NCBI RefSeq assembly: GCF_005869875.1
Contig: NZ_VAWG01000001.1
Location: 372,001-436,000, forward strand
Length of the DNA: 64,000 nt
Source: Paenibacillus pinistramenti
GTDB lineage: Bacteria; Bacillota; Bacilli; Paenibacillales; Paenibacillaceae
Direction: 5' to 3'
Position 1 is the first letter of the stretch. Every line of letters starts with the position of its first letter. Position numbers and translations under genes: made by a program. Below are positions 53,827 through 63,912 of the stretch, one piece after another. The notes beneath the pieces are model-generated. The model was not told the DNA's origin and did not search any database. It saw only the letters and a program-made list of their open reading frames with translations.

Positions 53827-54236
53827 GGAAGTTTTCCGTAAGCCGGGTTCTGTACTCTTCGTGGTGATGACGGGAACTACCCTCCCACCTTGAGTGACAA
53901 TCATCTATCTAGGCTGTTTATTGCTAAACAGCTCCAGCGACCAACCCAGACGCGCCTCGGGCAAAGGCTGCTCTCCTTGCGGAGAAGCTGCGTCCCATTA
54001 GGTCTTGCTCCAGATGGGGTTTACCAGGAACGATGTCACCAGCGCTCCTCGGGGTCTCTTACACCTCGGTTCCATCCTTGCCTGTGCCGTACACGTAAGC
54101 ACGGCCATCGGCGGTCCATTTCTGTGGCACTATCCTTCGGCTCGCGCCGACTGGACGTTATCCAGCATCCTGCCCTGTGGAGCCCGGACTTTCCTCCCGC
54201 AGCGCGAAGCTGCCGGCGATTGTCTGTCAAACTTCC
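53827..54236 (-). ncRNA. rnpB: RNase P RNA, class A architecture
   Basis: Catalytic RNA of RNase P, which trims tRNA 5' ends. Minus-strand landmarks in order: P1 arm GGAAGTTT, GAGGAAAGTCCGGGCTCC, GTGCCACAGAAA (CR-II/III), GGTAAACCCCATC, GGAGCAAGACCTAATGGG, TAGATAGATGATTG, ACAGAACCCGGCTTA (CR-V) and the closing P1 arm AAAACTTCC. The GGTAAACCCC...GGAGCAAGACC segment is that of ancestral class A RNA, not of class B as in B. subtilis. The length of about 410 nt is set from the P1 arms. Confidence 0.93.
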
Positions 54237-54309
54237 AAACAACATCGATTATTATACCGAAATTTAATAGAGAGCACAACCGGGAAAATAGCGGAATTAC
54301 CGCCATTTC

Positions 54310-55425
54310 TTAACGGACTGTAAATACCTCCGTATTCACCCCGGACGCCGCTGCCTTGGTATCGCTGCGCATTTCTGACAGCTTGCCCTGAAGCCACTCT
54401 GCGACCTTTACTTTCATAATCTTCTCGGCATTATGGCCCGGGTCAATAAAGGCAACCCCCGCCGCCAGGGCATCCTGTGCCGTGTGGTAGTCCACATCGC
54501 CGGTCACCAATACGTCCGCCCCGCGGAACTGCGCGCTCCGCCAATATTTGCCCCCGGATCCGCCGATTACGGCCGCTTTGCGGACCGGCTTATCCAGCTC
54601 GCCTACAACCCTGACAAAGGGCACATCCAGCTCCTTCTTGACCCGCTCGGCGAACTCGCCCAGCGCAGTCGGCTCCTTCAGCTTGCCTACACGCCCTAAT
54701 CCAAAGGTCCGGCCTTTGAGATCCATCGGGTAAAGGTCGTAGGCAACCTCTTCATACGGATGATTCTTGAGCATAGCCTGAATAACCTTGCTGCGCAGGC
54801 TGTTCGGCACAATCGTTTCGAGCCGGATTTCCTCGGCCCGTTCCATTTTCCCCTGCTGTCCAAGGAATGGATCGCTCCCTTCACCCGGAACAAAGGTGCC
54901 GTACCCCTCAATATTAAAGCTGCAGTGGCTGTAATTGCCGATATGCCCTGCCCCTGCGTTAAGTACAGCGTCCAATACTTTCTGATGGTGATCCTTTGGC
55001 ACAAAGACCACCAGCTTAAACAGCTTATCGGTATGGACATCCTCCAGCGAGTCCGAGCTTTCGATCCCCAGCGCTTCGGCCATCCAGTCATTCATGCCGC
55101 CTTCCGTCACATCCAGATTGGTATGGGCGATGTACACGGCGATATCGTGCTTAATCAGCTTCTCATAGAGCCGGCCGGCAGGCGTATCGGTTTGAAGCTG
55201 AGCCAGCGGACGGAAAATAATCGCATGATGCGCGATGATCAAATCCGCCCCGATCCGGATTGCTTCTTCCACAACCTCCATATTCACGTCCAGCGCGACC
55301 AGAACCTGCTTGATCTCCTTCTGCAGCGTACCCAGCTGGAGGCCGATTTTATCCCCTTCCATAGCGACATGCTTTGGGGCAAGCTGCTCCATAAGCTGAA
55401 TTACGGTTTGTCCTTTCGCAAACAT
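54310..55425 (-). CDS. yqfO: Nif3-like dinuclear metal centre protein (YqfO)
   Basis: A 371-aa hexameric-type protein of the NIF3/YbgI family, with a metal site from N- and C-terminal halves (ADLIIAHHAIIFRPLAQLQ, IAHTNLDVTEGGMNDWMA, and at the C terminus DVLVTGDVDYHTAQDALA, FIDPGHNAEKIMK). A PII-like insert (about 130-235, FVPKDHHQKVLDAVLNAGAG) matches the longer YqfO form of Bacilli. Molecular role is unsettled; GTP cyclohydrolase-like activity has been proposed for family members. It overlaps the trmK end by 25 bp, as in the yqfN-yqfO pair of B. subtilis. Confidence 0.93.
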   Translation of the reverse strand: MFAKGQTVIQLMEQLAPKHVAMEGDKIGLQLGTLQKEIKQVLVALDVNMEVVEEAIRIGADLIIAHHAIIFRPLAQLQTDTPAGRLYEKLIKHDIAVYIAHTNLDVTEGGMNDWMAEALGIESSDSLEDVHTDKLFKLVVFVPKDHHQKVLDAVLNAGAGHIGNYSHCSFNIEGYGTFVPGEGSDPFLGQQGKMERAEEIRLETIVPNSLRSKVIQAMLKNHPYEEVAYDLYPMDLKGRTFGLGRVGKLKEPTALGEFAERVKKELDVPFVRVVGELDKPVRKAAVIGGSGGKYWRSAQFRGADVLVTGDVDYHTAQDALAAGVAFIDPGHNAEKIMKVKVAEWLQGKLSEMRSDTKAAASGVNTEVFTVR

Positions 55426-56159
55426 GCCAGTACCTCCTTCAACTGATTCATTTGCTGATCCAGCTCCGCTTCCTTTTGTCTGGCGCTGTCCTGCCCGGAT
55501 TTGCCAATCTGCTTGCGGATTTTAGCCAGCTTGTCCAGCTCAGATTCCCATTTTGCGAAAAATACATCCTCCGGATTCCGCGACAGGATCGGCCCCATCA
55601 GAATGAGCCATTCCTTGGTTAACCGAAGTCCTCCGGGAATAGGCCGTTCCTTATAAATTTCTCCGTTCGCAGAAGAAGCGTCCTCAAGCCGGTCCGCGAC
55701 GAGGATTTCGTAAATTTTGCCGTCTTCCTCCAGAATTTCCTCGGCGGTTAGCACCCAGCCCTGCTCAAGCAGCCAGCGGCGGACCATGTCCTCGCCCACA
55801 TTCGGCTGCAGAATAAGCCTCTGCACACCCTTCAGCTTGTCCAGTCCTTCGCTCAAAATAGCGGCGATTAGCGCGCCTCCCATTCCGGCGATCGTAATTA
55901 CGCCAACTTCTCCGGCCTTAATAACAGCCAGCCCGTTGCCCTTTCGGACGGAAATCTTTGAGCCCAGCCCCGCCGATGCCACCTGGCGCTTTGCCGCCTC
56001 CAGCGGTCCGTCATTCACTTCTCCGGCCACCGCTCCTGCGGCCCGGCCTGTCAACACGGCAGCAGCCGGCAGCAAAGCATGGTCGGAGCCGATATCCGCA
56101 AATGTACAGCCTTCCGGCAGGTAATCCGCGATCTTTTGCAATCTTGCTGATAATTTCAT
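55401..56159 (-). CDS. trmK: tRNA (adenine(22)-N(1))-methyltransferase TrmK
   Basis: SAM-dependent tRNA m1A22 methyltransferase. The SAM motif is TFADIGSDHALLPAAAVL, followed by VITIAGMGGALIAAILSEG, LILQPNVGEDMVRRWLLEQ and the C-terminal coiled coil (LDKLAKIRKQIGKSGQDSAR). It has 252 aa. ATG 56159 lies 4 bases inside the upstream gene's end, making a translationally coupled pair; the alternative ATG 56180 lacks a ribosome binding site. Neighbours sigA, trmK and yqfO match the B. subtilis order. Confidence 0.93.
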   Translation of the reverse strand: MKLSARLQKIADYLPEGCTFADIGSDHALLPAAAVLTGRAAGAVAGEVNDGPLEAAKRQVASAGLGSKISVRKGNGLAVIKAGEVGVITIAGMGGALIAAILSEGLDKLKGVQRLILQPNVGEDMVRRWLLEQGWVLTAEEILEEDGKIYEILVADRLEDASSANGEIYKERPIPGGLRLTKEWLILMGPILSRNPEDVFFAKWESELDKLAKIRKQIGKSGQDSARQKEAELDQQMNQLKEVLACLRKDKP

Positions 56160-56989
56160 GAAGCCACCCACGTTATCCATTTTTTTCTAAACACAAACAA
56201 TATTATAAAGGCCAAAGCCAGCTTCGCCAAACAGAGCCAGACAAAATAAGCAGGAGTGTCATGTCTTAACAGATAAGCATCGGCCTCGGACATGAACCAC
56301 GCAGTCGCTCCCGCACCGAAATAAACGCCCGAAACCCCCGGCCATTTAAAATGAGCCAGCCAGCTGAGCCATACCAAAACCACGCAGAGCGGAAGCCACA
56401 GCAGCTGCAGCTCTTCCCAGGAAGCCTGCGGATGCCAATAGCGGAACAGCGATGCGTACAGCAGGAAGCCGCACACAAGGCCGCAGTAATGCAGAAACGG
56501 CAGGCGGAGGAAAAATCCGGCGGACGTCCAGACAAGCATGCAGGACCCGAGCAGAGCAACCCTCGGCAGCTCCCCATCCCAGCCCTGCAGGCGAAGCATC
56601 CATACTCCAAATCCCAGAAGCAGCAGACTCCCCGTCATAGCAGGCAAGTAAGCATTCCTTTTGCTGCGCGGCCTTTGAAGAGAAGCAATCGTATACAGCA
56701 GGCAGGTCAGCAGCAGGGACGACGCTATTTGCAATGGCCATGGAAAAAGGCTAAAATAAAACCCGATAAAGAAAACAAATGCAGAAATTCCAAATCCAAG
56801 AAACCATGTCCGTAAATTTCCTTGCTGGATGGAAGATAACGATATTAATTTGGGACGGGTTGTGCGCGGTTTATCCATATACAAATTCTCAAGAAAGTCG
56901 CAATATTGCTCTGGCAGCAGCCGGCCGTTTCTCCACTGGTCGATTTCCTGCAGAATAATAGCTTTCTTCTCGGCATTCACGGGCTCCAC
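56156..56989 (-). CDS. Polytopic membrane protein of unknown function between sigA and trmK
   Basis: A 277-aa protein with a cytoplasmic N terminus of about 55 residues (IDQWRNGRLLPEQYCDFLEN) and eight or so membrane segments from residue 60 to the end, ending FRKKWITWVAS. The N-terminal piece, with its short Trp/Arg and Tyr/Cys pattern, resembles the regulatory prefix of some DUF2157-type membrane proteins, but I do not recognise the family with certainty. It overlaps trmK by 4 bases, suggesting co-expression. No function is assigned. Confidence 0.75.
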   Translation of the reverse strand: MEPVNAEKKAIILQEIDQWRNGRLLPEQYCDFLENLYMDKPRTTRPKLISLSSIQQGNLRTWFLGFGISAFVFFIGFYFSLFPWPLQIASSLLLTCLLYTIASLQRPRSKRNAYLPAMTGSLLLLGFGVWMLRLQGWDGELPRVALLGSCMLVWTSAGFFLRLPFLHYCGLVCGFLLYASLFRYWHPQASWEELQLLWLPLCVVLVWLSWLAHFKWPGVSGVYFGAGATAWFMSEADAYLLRHDTPAYFVWLCLAKLALAFIILFVFRKKWITWVAS

Positions 56990-57053
56990 CTCTTCTCACT
57001 GCGGGCTAAATGATTTGCGGTTCCAGTAGGATTCTAAAATCCAGCAGGATTCT

Positions 57054-57088
57054 AAAAAAAAGACCTCGCTGCATCCTGCAGAAGGTCC
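57054..57088 (-). terminator. Terminator after sigA
   Basis: GACCT/AGGTC and the inner CTGCA/TGCAG arms form a stem-loop followed on the minus strand by TTTTTTTTAG. Just beyond it, an 18-bp unit (CCAGYAGGATTCTAAAA) is tandemly duplicated at about 57023-57058. Confidence 0.85.
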
Positions 57089-57097
57089 GGGTATGCT

Positions 57098-58228
57098 TTA
57101 TTCGAGAAAATCTTTTAACCGTTTGCTGCGGCTTGGATGCCGAAGCTTGCGCAGTGCTTTGGCTTCGATCTGGCGGATACGCTCCCGGGTTACCCCGAAG
57201 ACCTTCCCCACTTCCTCCAGCGTCCGTGTCCGGCCGTCATCCAGTCCGAAACGCAGCCGCAGGACGTTCTCTTCACGCTCAGTGAGGGTATCAAGCACGT
57301 CTTCAAGCTGCTCTTTCAAAAGTTCGTAAGCTGCGGCATCTGCCGGCGCAAGGGCTTCCTGGTCCTCGATAAAATCCCCCAAATGCGAGTCGTCCTCTTC
57401 CCCGATCGGTGTTTCAAGTGAAACCGGCTCTTGAGCAATTTTCATAATCTCTCGAACCTTCTCAACACTCAGCTCCATTTCAGCTGCAATTTCCTCAGGT
57501 GCAGGTTCTCTTCCAAGCTCCTGCAGAAGCTGTCTGGATACCCGAATCAGTTTGTTGATCGTCTCAACCATATGCACCGGGATACGGATCGTTCTGGCCT
57601 GATCCGCAATAGCGCGCGTAATCGCCTGTCTGATCCACCATGTCGCATAGGTGCTGAATTTAAAGCCTTTTGAATAGTCGAACTTCTCAACCGCTTTGAT
57701 CAGTCCCATATTCCCTTCCTGAATCAGATCCAGGAACAGCATGCCTCTGCCTACGTAACGTTTGGCTATGCTGACTACCAGTCTGAGGTTGGCTTCCGCC
57801 AGACGCCGTTTGGCTTCCTCGTCTCCGTTCTCGATCCGCTGGGCAAGCTCAATCTCCTCATTTGCCGATAAGAGAGGAACCCGGCCGATTTCCTTTAAGT
57901 ACATCCGTACAGGGTCATTAATCTTGATGCCCGGCGGCAAGCTAAGATCATCATCGAAGTTGAAATCATCCTGATCGTTCTGATCTCCTTCGTCCCCTTG
58001 TCTTCTTGCAAGCTCTTCGTCGCTGACGTTGGTCACATCAATGCCATTGTCATTCAACTGTTCGAAGAATTCATCCATCTGCTCCGGATCCTGCTCAAAC
58101 GGAGAAAGCTTCTCCATAATTTCTTTGTAGGTCAGAGATGAGCGCTTCTTGCCCAGTTCCATGAGCTGATCCTTCACCTGCTCAAGCGTCAATTCCGTTT
58201 CTAGTTCAGTATGTTGTTCATTCGTCAT
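57098..58228 (-). CDS. sigA: Primary sigma factor SigA (RpoD)
   Basis: Housekeeping sigma factor. Region 1.1 fills residues 1-90, region 1.2 reads [20 protein letters not shown], regions 2.1-2.4 include [20 protein letters not shown] and [20 protein letters not shown], region 3.0 [17 protein letters not shown], and region 4.2 ends [20 protein letters not shown]. It has 376 aa. ATG 58228 follows GGGAGGAGGG. It lies 44 bp after dnaG, in the classic dnaG-sigA order (macromolecular synthesis operon). Confidence 0.98.
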   Translation of the reverse strand: MTNEQHTELETELTLEQVKDQLMELGKKRSSLTYKEIMEKLSPFEQDPEQMDEFFEQLNDNGIDVTNVSDEELARRQGDEGDQNDQDDFNFDDDLSLPPGIKINDPVRMYLKEIGRVPLLSANEEIELAQRIENGDEEAKRRLAEANLRLVVSIAKRYVGRGMLFLDLIQEGNMGLIKAVEKFDYSKGFKFSTYATWWIRQAITRAIADQARTIRIPVHMVETINKLIRVSRQLLQELGREPAPEEIAAEMELSVEKVREIMKIAQEPVSLETPIGEEDDSHLGDFIEDQEALAPADAAAYELLKEQLEDVLDTLTEREENVLRLRFGLDDGRTRTLEEVGKVFGVTRERIRQIEAKALRKLRHPSRSKRLKDFLE

Positions 58229-58272
58229 ATCGGGCTCCCTCCTCCCTAGAAACCGTCGCATCAGCCGTGTGT

Positions 58273-60087
58273 CTATTGTCTTTCTAGGGCTATAATCTCA
58301 CTTGCAATCTTGGCTGCAGTCAGAAAGTCACCGGCTCTCTCCGCTGCAATCATTTCTTCTCTCTTGCGTTCAATATCGCTCTTGACGGGCACTTTCCGGA
58401 TTTCGCGGATACAGTCGTCCAGCTCTTGGGTAGACCATTCCCCCGGCGTGTCCATCATCGCAATGGAGCTTACCGTCTTCTCCAGCCTTTCATCCTGAAG
58501 CGAGGACATAAACCGGCTGGCATCCGGGCTTTTTCCTTGGGCGTAATAAGCATACAGATAAGCGGCTATCGCCGCGTGTTCCTTAATGTTAAATTGGTCT
58601 CCAAGGCGGTCGCTTACGTAGCTGGCAACCTCTTCATCCTGAAGCATAAACGATAACAAACGCCGTTCCGCCACGTGATAGGCCGGCAGCAATACCGGCG
58701 CTTCGGGCTGCCTATTTTTATGCCTACCATTATTCCACCAATTGGCGTTATTATCCCCGTTAGATTCGTTTTTTTGAAGTTCCTGCCGAAATTGGTTGCA
58801 TTCCTGCTTGAGGCTTTCAAAAGAAACCTGCAGATCGGCGGACAGTTCCTTCAGATAAATTTCACGTTCCGTAGGCGAAGGCAGCGGTGCAATGACTCCC
58901 ATGGCTTCTTTGATGTAGGCTACCTTTCCCGCTTCTTCTAGCAGTATATGGTTTTTCCTCAAATATATAAGCTTAAATTTCACCGCGGAAACGGCACCTT
59001 CGACGATCTGATGCTGAAACCGTTCCCCGCCGTATTTACGGATATATTCATCGGGATCCAGCCCTTCGCCAATCATGCCGATCCGTACCTTGAAGCCCGC
59101 CCCTTCCAAAACAGGTATGCTCTTCATAGCGGCCGCCTGACCGGCTTTATCACCGTCATAACAAACCAAAGCTTCATCCGCGAGCGATTTCAAGATGGCT
59201 GCATGGCTGTCCGTCAATGCGGTCCCCATTGTAGCAACCGTGTTATGCACACCTGCATCCCATGCGCTGATGACATCACCGAACCCTTCAAAAATGACCA
59301 CCTGGCTCTTCTTCCGGATTTCATTCTTGGAGCGGTGCAGGTTATACAGCGTCCGGCTTTTGCTGAACAGCCTGCTCTCCGGTGAGTTCAAGTATTTGGG
59401 CTGGCCTTCGCCCAGAATACGTCCTGCAAAGGCAATGACTTTGCCGCTGCGGTTATGAATTGGAAAAATGACCCGGTCCCTGAAGCGGTCGACAAAACCG
59501 GATCCGTCGTTCTTCGCTGACAGCAATCCGCCTTTCTCCATAGCTGCAAGGTCAAAAGAACGCTTCTCCAAAAATTGCAGCAGCGTATCCCATCTGGCGG
59601 GGGCATAGCCAATTTCAAACACATCAATCAGACGGTCATGAATGCCCCGGTTCTTCAAATATTCCATTGCACCTTGGCCATATTCCGTGTTCTTAAGCAG
59701 AAAATGATAGAACTTTCCGGACCATTCATTTGCCTGAAGCAGCGCATCCAGCTCGGGATTATGCGGCGCAGCAGAAGCTCCCGCTTCCTGAAAGGGAATA
59801 TGCGCTTCCTCAGCCATAGTCTTCACGGCCTCCGGAAAAGTCAGGCCTTCGATTTCCATTCTGAACTTAATGGCATTGCCGCCTGCACCGCAGCCGTAGC
59901 AGTGAAAGATCTGCCGGTCCGGTGTAACGGTGAACGAAGGGGTCTTCTCAGAATGAAACGGGCAGAGCCCCTTCAAATATTTCCCCTGCTTCGTGAGATG
60001 AACATGCTTGCTAACGGTATCCACGATGTCATGGTGTCGCAACACAGCTTCAATGACTTCTTCCGGTATACTTCTTCCGGTACTCAT
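58273..60087 (-). CDS. dnaG: DNA primase DnaG
   Basis: Synthesises RNA primers for lagging-strand replication. The N-terminal zinc ribbon is [13 protein letters not shown] with CYGC later (CHC2 type). The TOPRIM core has [17 protein letters not shown] with the acidic Glu and [13 protein letters not shown] with the DxD pair, and the C-terminal half is the helicase-binding domain. It has 604 aa. ATG 60087 is preferred, with GAAGGTGG 5 bases upstream. It is co-transcribed with sigA; yqxD lies upstream. Confidence 0.97.
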   Translation of the reverse strand: MSTGRSIPEEVIEAVLRHHDIVDTVSKHVHLTKQGKYLKGLCPFHSEKTPSFTVTPDRQIFHCYGCGAGGNAIKFRMEIEGLTFPEAVKTMAEEAHIPFQEAGASAAPHNPELDALLQANEWSGKFYHFLLKNTEYGQGAMEYLKNRGIHDRLIDVFEIGYAPARWDTLLQFLEKRSFDLAAMEKGGLLSAKNDGSGFVDRFRDRVIFPIHNRSGKVIAFAGRILGEGQPKYLNSPESRLFSKSRTLYNLHRSKNEIRKKSQVVIFEGFGDVISAWDAGVHNTVATMGTALTDSHAAILKSLADEALVCYDGDKAGQAAAMKSIPVLEGAGFKVRIGMIGEGLDPDEYIRKYGGERFQHQIVEGAVSAVKFKLIYLRKNHILLEEAGKVAYIKEAMGVIAPLPSPTEREIYLKELSADLQVSFESLKQECNQFRQELQKNESNGDNNANWWNNGRHKNRQPEAPVLLPAYHVAERRLLSFMLQDEEVASYVSDRLGDQFNIKEHAAIAAYLYAYYAQGKSPDASRFMSSLQDERLEKTVSSIAMMDTPGEWSTQELDDCIREIRKVPVKSDIERKREEMIAAERAGDFLTAAKIASEIIALERQ

Positions 60088-60127
60088 CTTTACCACCTTC
60101 ATCTCTTGTGCACAATATACTTATTCG

Positions 60128-60583
60128 CTAAGAACATCCGATCTCCTGCCGGTCCTCTAAAAGTTTTGTCAACTTTTGCTGAAAATGCACCCTGTCTTCT
60201 GCAGTAAAAGCCCGGGGACCCTTGGAATGGCGGCCTGCGCGGCGCGCTTTGGCCTGGACATGCCGGCGTTCCAGCAGGTAATCAATATTACCCGGATGAT
60301 ATAATTCTCCCCTTGGAGACAGAACATCGCAGCCCTTGCCAATGGCCAGTGCTGCGAGTCCGTAATCGTGTGTAATGACAATATCGCGCGGGGCGATATG
60401 GTTCGCTATAAATAAATCGGCGCTTTGCGCGCTGCGGTCCACCCGGGCGACTTTAACGCCTTCGATCTCTTGAATGAGGTGGTCAAAGGAAGCCACCATA
60501 AGAACGGGGACCGAAAATGTTCGGGCCGTCTGTGCGATTTCCTGCTTTACTGGACAAGAATCTCCGTCAACCACGATGTTCAT
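60128..60583 (-). CDS. yqxD: YaiI/YqxD (DUF188) family PIN-like protein
   Basis: A 151-aa protein of the DUF188 family. It shows the start NIVVDGDSCPVKQEIA with acidic residues, the second conserved block ARVDRSAQSADLFIANHI and DIVITHDYGLAALAIGKGC, and the C-terminal FTAEDRVHFQQKLTKLL. A PIN-like nuclease fold is proposed for the family, but function is unproven. In B. subtilis it is also immediately upstream of dnaG. Confidence 0.9.
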   Translation of the reverse strand: MNIVVDGDSCPVKQEIAQTARTFSVPVLMVASFDHLIQEIEGVKVARVDRSAQSADLFIANHIAPRDIVITHDYGLAALAIGKGCDVLSPRGELYHPGNIDYLLERRHVQAKARRAGRHSKGPRAFTAEDRVHFQQKLTKLLEDRQEIGCS

Positions 60584-60616
60584 TTTTCGGCCCCCTGCTG
60601 CTTGAAAAATAACTTG

Positions 60617-62698
60617 TTAAGCCCAAACCAGCTTGCTAAAGTCGGCAAATGCCTTTAGGTCTTCGTCAATCGCGGCAAGAAGAGCCAGACGGTTGTTCCG
60701 GATCTGCTCGTCGTCCGCCATAACCATAACGCTGTCGAAGAAAGCGGTAATCGGCTCCTTCAGACCGCTCAGCAGATGAAGCGCCTGCTCGGCCTCATTC
60801 TGCTCCAGAGCCTGGCGGTAGTCCGCGGAAGCAGACTGCCATGCTTCATAGAGCGCCTGTTCGGAAGCCTCGTTCAGCAGATCAGATCTAACTTTCTCAG
60901 CGGATACCGCTTTGGCAGCCAGATTGCTGACCCGGTTGAAGGAATCCACCGTCGATTTGAAATCTTCCTGTCCGTTCACCGCAGCCGCGAGTGCATTGCC
61001 TCGTTTCACGACTGAAACCACATTATCATGTCCTGCAGCGATAACCGCATCCACAATATCGTAACGAAGATCGTCTGACAATATCTTCTTCACGCGCAGT
61101 CCAAAAAATTCATTCATATCCTGCGAGATTTGCGAAGCCGGACGTTTCAAGCCCCGCAGCGCTTCATGCGCCTCAATGCCCAGCGCAAAAATTTCGCTCA
61201 GCTGAATATCGAGCTTATGCTCAAGCACAATCTGCACAATGCCCTGTGCCTGCCGTCTCAATCCGTATGGATCCTGGGAGCCTGTCGGAATAATGCCGAT
61301 CGAGAAGCAGCCTACAATTGTATCAATCTTGTCCGCAATGCTGACAATGGAGCCAGCCAGGGAAGCCGGCACGTTATCCCCGGCAAAACGCGGCTGATAG
61401 TGTTCAAACACGACGTCCGCAGCCGCCTCGGATTCACCTGCTTTGCGGGCATAATCCTGTCCCATTACCCCTTGAAGCTCAGGGAATTCATAGACCATTT
61501 GCGTAACGAGATCAAATTTGCAGATTTCTGCTCCGCGGTTTGCCGTTTCCCGAACGCTGCTGTCGACACTCAGCTTGGCTGCCAGATTATCGGCAATGCG
61601 GCGGATGCGGCGGACCTTGTCGCCGATCGTTCCGAGCTCTTCGTGGAAGACAATCGTTTCGAGCTTGGAAAGGGCGTCTTTAATCGCCAGCTTCTGATCT
61701 TCCTCGTAGAAGAACTTCGCGTCGGACAGACGGGCGCGCAGCACCTTTTCATTCCCTTTGGAAATAACATCCAGAGAGTCGCTGTTGCCGTTGCGGACCG
61801 TAACGAAGAACGGAAGGAGCGAGCCCTTGCTGTCCAGCACCGGAAAATAACGCTGATGCTCGCGCATGGAAGTAATGAGCACTTCCTGCGGAATGTTCAG
61901 GAACGATTCGTCGAATGTGCCTACAAGCACCGTCGGCGTTTCAACGAGGAACAGCACTTCCTCAAGCAGGTCATCTTTGACCGCAATGTTCCAGCCTTTT
62001 TCGGCAGCGAGCTTCTCAATCTGGTCTACGATCAGCTTCTGACGCTCTTCCGTATCGGCGATAACATGCTGCCTGCGGAGAGTATCCAGATAATCGGCTG
62101 GTTCAGAAATAACGGCTTCGCTGCCCAGGAACCGGTGCCCTTTGGTTACGTTACCGGATTCTACACCCGCTATAGATACGGGAACAACCTCGGAGCCAAA
62201 CAGCGCGGCGATCCATTTGATCGGACGCACGAATTTAAAGTCATAGCTTGCCCAGCGCATATTTTTCGGAAAAGTCATTGCCGTCAGAATGCCAAGCAGG
62301 CCTTCAGGCAGCACGTCCGACGTATAGACGCCTTTGGTGTTCTTGGTTACGTAAATGTACTCTACGCCCCCAAGCTCGCGGAATGTGAACTGCTCGGGCT
62401 CCACGCCCTGGCTGCGGGCAAAACCAAGCGCGGCTTTGCTCCAGTTCCCATTTTCATCGAGAGCGATTTTGCGGGAAGGGCCTTTAACTTCCTCTTCCAC
62501 ATCCTCCTGCTTCTCGGCAACATCCTTAACCAGCACCGTCAAACGGCGCGGAGTCGCATAAGCATGGGCGGTCCCGTGCTGAATGCCGGAAGCGTCCAGC
62601 CATTTTACCGTACGCTCCTTCAATTGATCCATGGCTGCCCGGATAAAGCGGGCCGGCGTTTCCTCAAGTCCGATTTCAAACAGCAGATCCTTAGGCAT
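60617..62698 (-). CDS. glyS: Glycyl-tRNA synthetase beta subunit
   Basis: Beta subunit of the heterotetrameric bacterial GlyRS, containing the tRNA-binding and HD-like regions. It begins [20 protein letters not shown], with [40 protein letters not shown] and the central [19 protein letters not shown], then [20 protein letters not shown], and a C-terminal anticodon-binding-like domain. It has 693 aa. It overlaps glyQ by 8 bp. Both are under the T-box leader. Confidence 0.97.
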   Translation of the reverse strand: MPKDLLFEIGLEETPARFIRAAMDQLKERTVKWLDASGIQHGTAHAYATPRRLTVLVKDVAEKQEDVEEEVKGPSRKIALDENGNWSKAALGFARSQGVEPEQFTFRELGGVEYIYVTKNTKGVYTSDVLPEGLLGILTAMTFPKNMRWASYDFKFVRPIKWIAALFGSEVVPVSIAGVESGNVTKGHRFLGSEAVISEPADYLDTLRRQHVIADTEERQKLIVDQIEKLAAEKGWNIAVKDDLLEEVLFLVETPTVLVGTFDESFLNIPQEVLITSMREHQRYFPVLDSKGSLLPFFVTVRNGNSDSLDVISKGNEKVLRARLSDAKFFYEEDQKLAIKDALSKLETIVFHEELGTIGDKVRRIRRIADNLAAKLSVDSSVRETANRGAEICKFDLVTQMVYEFPELQGVMGQDYARKAGESEAAADVVFEHYQPRFAGDNVPASLAGSIVSIADKIDTIVGCFSIGIIPTGSQDPYGLRRQAQGIVQIVLEHKLDIQLSEIFALGIEAHEALRGLKRPASQISQDMNEFFGLRVKKILSDDLRYDIVDAVIAAGHDNVVSVVKRGNALAAAVNGQEDFKSTVDSFNRVSNLAAKAVSAEKVRSDLLNEASEQALYEAWQSASADYRQALEQNEAEQALHLLSGLKEPITAFFDSVMVMADDEQIRNNRLALLAAIDEDLKAFADFSKLVWA

Positions 62699-63575
62699 GT
62701 TCTACTCCTCCTTTAAGCAGCGGGAATCCAAGCTTCTCGCGTTCTTCCAGATAAGTTGCGGCAACCTGTCTTGCCAGATTGCGGACGCGTGTGATGTACC
62801 CCGTTCTCTCGGTTACACTGATGGCGCCGCGGGCGTCAAGCAGGTTGAACGTATGCGAGCATTTCAGGACATAGTCATAAGCCGGGAACACGAGGTGCTC
62901 GCTCATGGCGCGGTTCGCTTCCTGCTCGTACATGTTGAACAAAGTGAACAGCATCTTGACATCCGATACTTCAAACGTATATTTGGAGTGCTCAACCTCC
63001 GGATGATGGAATACGTCGCCATAGCTGATGCCTTCCACCCACTCCAGATCAAACACATTTTCTTTCTCTTGGATATAAGAAGCCAGACGCTCCATCCCGT
63101 AAGTGATTTCCACCGCTACCGGGTTCGTTTCAATTCCGCCCACCTGCTGGAAATAAGTAAACTGCGTAATCTCCATGCCGTCGAGCCAAACCTCCCAGCC
63201 CAGACCGGCGCAGCCCAGCGACGGGTTCTCCCAGTTGTCTTCCACGAAACGGATGTCATGCTTGAGCGGATCAACGCCCAGTTCTTTAAGGCTGTCCAGA
63301 TACAGCTCCTGAATATTGTCAGGGGACGGCTTGATAATGACCTGGAACTGGTGATGCTGATACAAGCGGTTCGGGTTCTCCCCGTAACGGCCGTCGGAAG
63401 GACGGCGGGAAGGCTCGACATAAGCCACTTTCCAAGGCTCCGGACCGAGCGAACGCAGGAAAGTCATCGGGTTCATCGTGCCTGCCCCTTTTTCGGTGTC
63501 ATAAGGTTGTACGAGAATACAGTTCTGCTTAGCCCAAAACTCTTGCAGCGTCAGAATCATCTGCTGAAAATTCAT
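62691..63575 (-). CDS. glyQ: Glycyl-tRNA synthetase alpha subunit
   Basis: Catalytic alpha subunit of the alpha2-beta2 GlyRS, a class II aminoacyl-tRNA synthetase. The start [20 protein letters not shown], motif-1 region [23 protein letters not shown]-type [20 protein letters not shown] and motif-3 [13 protein letters not shown] are visible. It has 294 aa. ATG 63575 follows GAGAAGGAGTG. The operon is controlled by the glycine-sensing T-box at 63636-63877. Confidence 0.97.
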   Translation of the reverse strand: MNFQQMILTLQEFWAKQNCILVQPYDTEKGAGTMNPMTFLRSLGPEPWKVAYVEPSRRPSDGRYGENPNRLYQHHQFQVIIKPSPDNIQELYLDSLKELGVDPLKHDIRFVEDNWENPSLGCAGLGWEVWLDGMEITQFTYFQQVGGIETNPVAVEITYGMERLASYIQEKENVFDLEWVEGISYGDVFHHPEVEHSKYTFEVSDVKMLFTLFNMYEQEANRAMSEHLVFPAYDYVLKCSHTFNLLDARGAISVTERTGYITRVRNLARQVAATYLEEREKLGFPLLKGGVEHA

Positions 63576-63635
63576 ACTAACACTCCTTCTCTCTTATTGT
63601 GAAAAAGCCGCTCTTCGGCGGTCAATTCTATACAG

Positions 63636-63877
63636 ACAGCAAAAAGCTCCCGCCTCTACGTCTGTATATCAGACGTAGGGACGAGAGCTGATCCCGCGGT
63701 TCCACCCTACTTGATCCGGCAGGCGCCGAATCCACTTTTCACGTTCCATCAGCCGCTCCAGGGACCGCCATTTGAACAAATCAGCCAATCCGGGCTCCCA
63801 CCATCCCCGGCTCGCTTAAATCGGCTTGCAGATTTGTTCTTCTTCCCGTTCAACACAGCCAATCGGTTAAAGAAATA
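63636..63877 (-). promoter_or_regulatory. Glycine T-box riboswitch (leader of glyQS)
   Basis: The minus-strand leader contains the T-box AGGGTGGAACCGCGG (63708..63694), whose pairing with stem arms forms an antiterminator. The competing terminator is a stem of about 20 bp (AGCTCTCG.../...CGGGAGCT, 63689..63645) followed by TTTTTG. Stem I runs from GAACAAAT (about 63838) to ATTTGTTC (about 63775) and carries a GGC glycine triplet on its 3' side (63786..63784). The short leader without stems II and IIA/B is typical of glyQS. A second small hairpin (63622..63606) with CTTTTT lies before glyQ. Confidence 0.93.
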
Positions 63878-63883
63878 TGATTT

Positions 63884-63912
63884 ATAATAAATGATTTCAA
63901 ACGCCAAGTCAA
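63884..63912 (-). promoter_or_regulatory. Sigma-A promoter of glyQS T-box leader
   Basis: On the minus strand TTGACT (63912..63907), 17 bp, TATTAT (63889..63884), each one mismatch from consensus. Transcription would begin near 63877. The -35 overlaps the recO stop codon (TGA at 63911..63909). Confidence 0.8.

Noticed and set aside
61130-62716. Long open frame (528 codons) on the plus strand opposite glyS
   Set aside because: It is antisense to a highly conserved gene, with no ribosome binding site or family motif. Its length follows from glyS codon bias.
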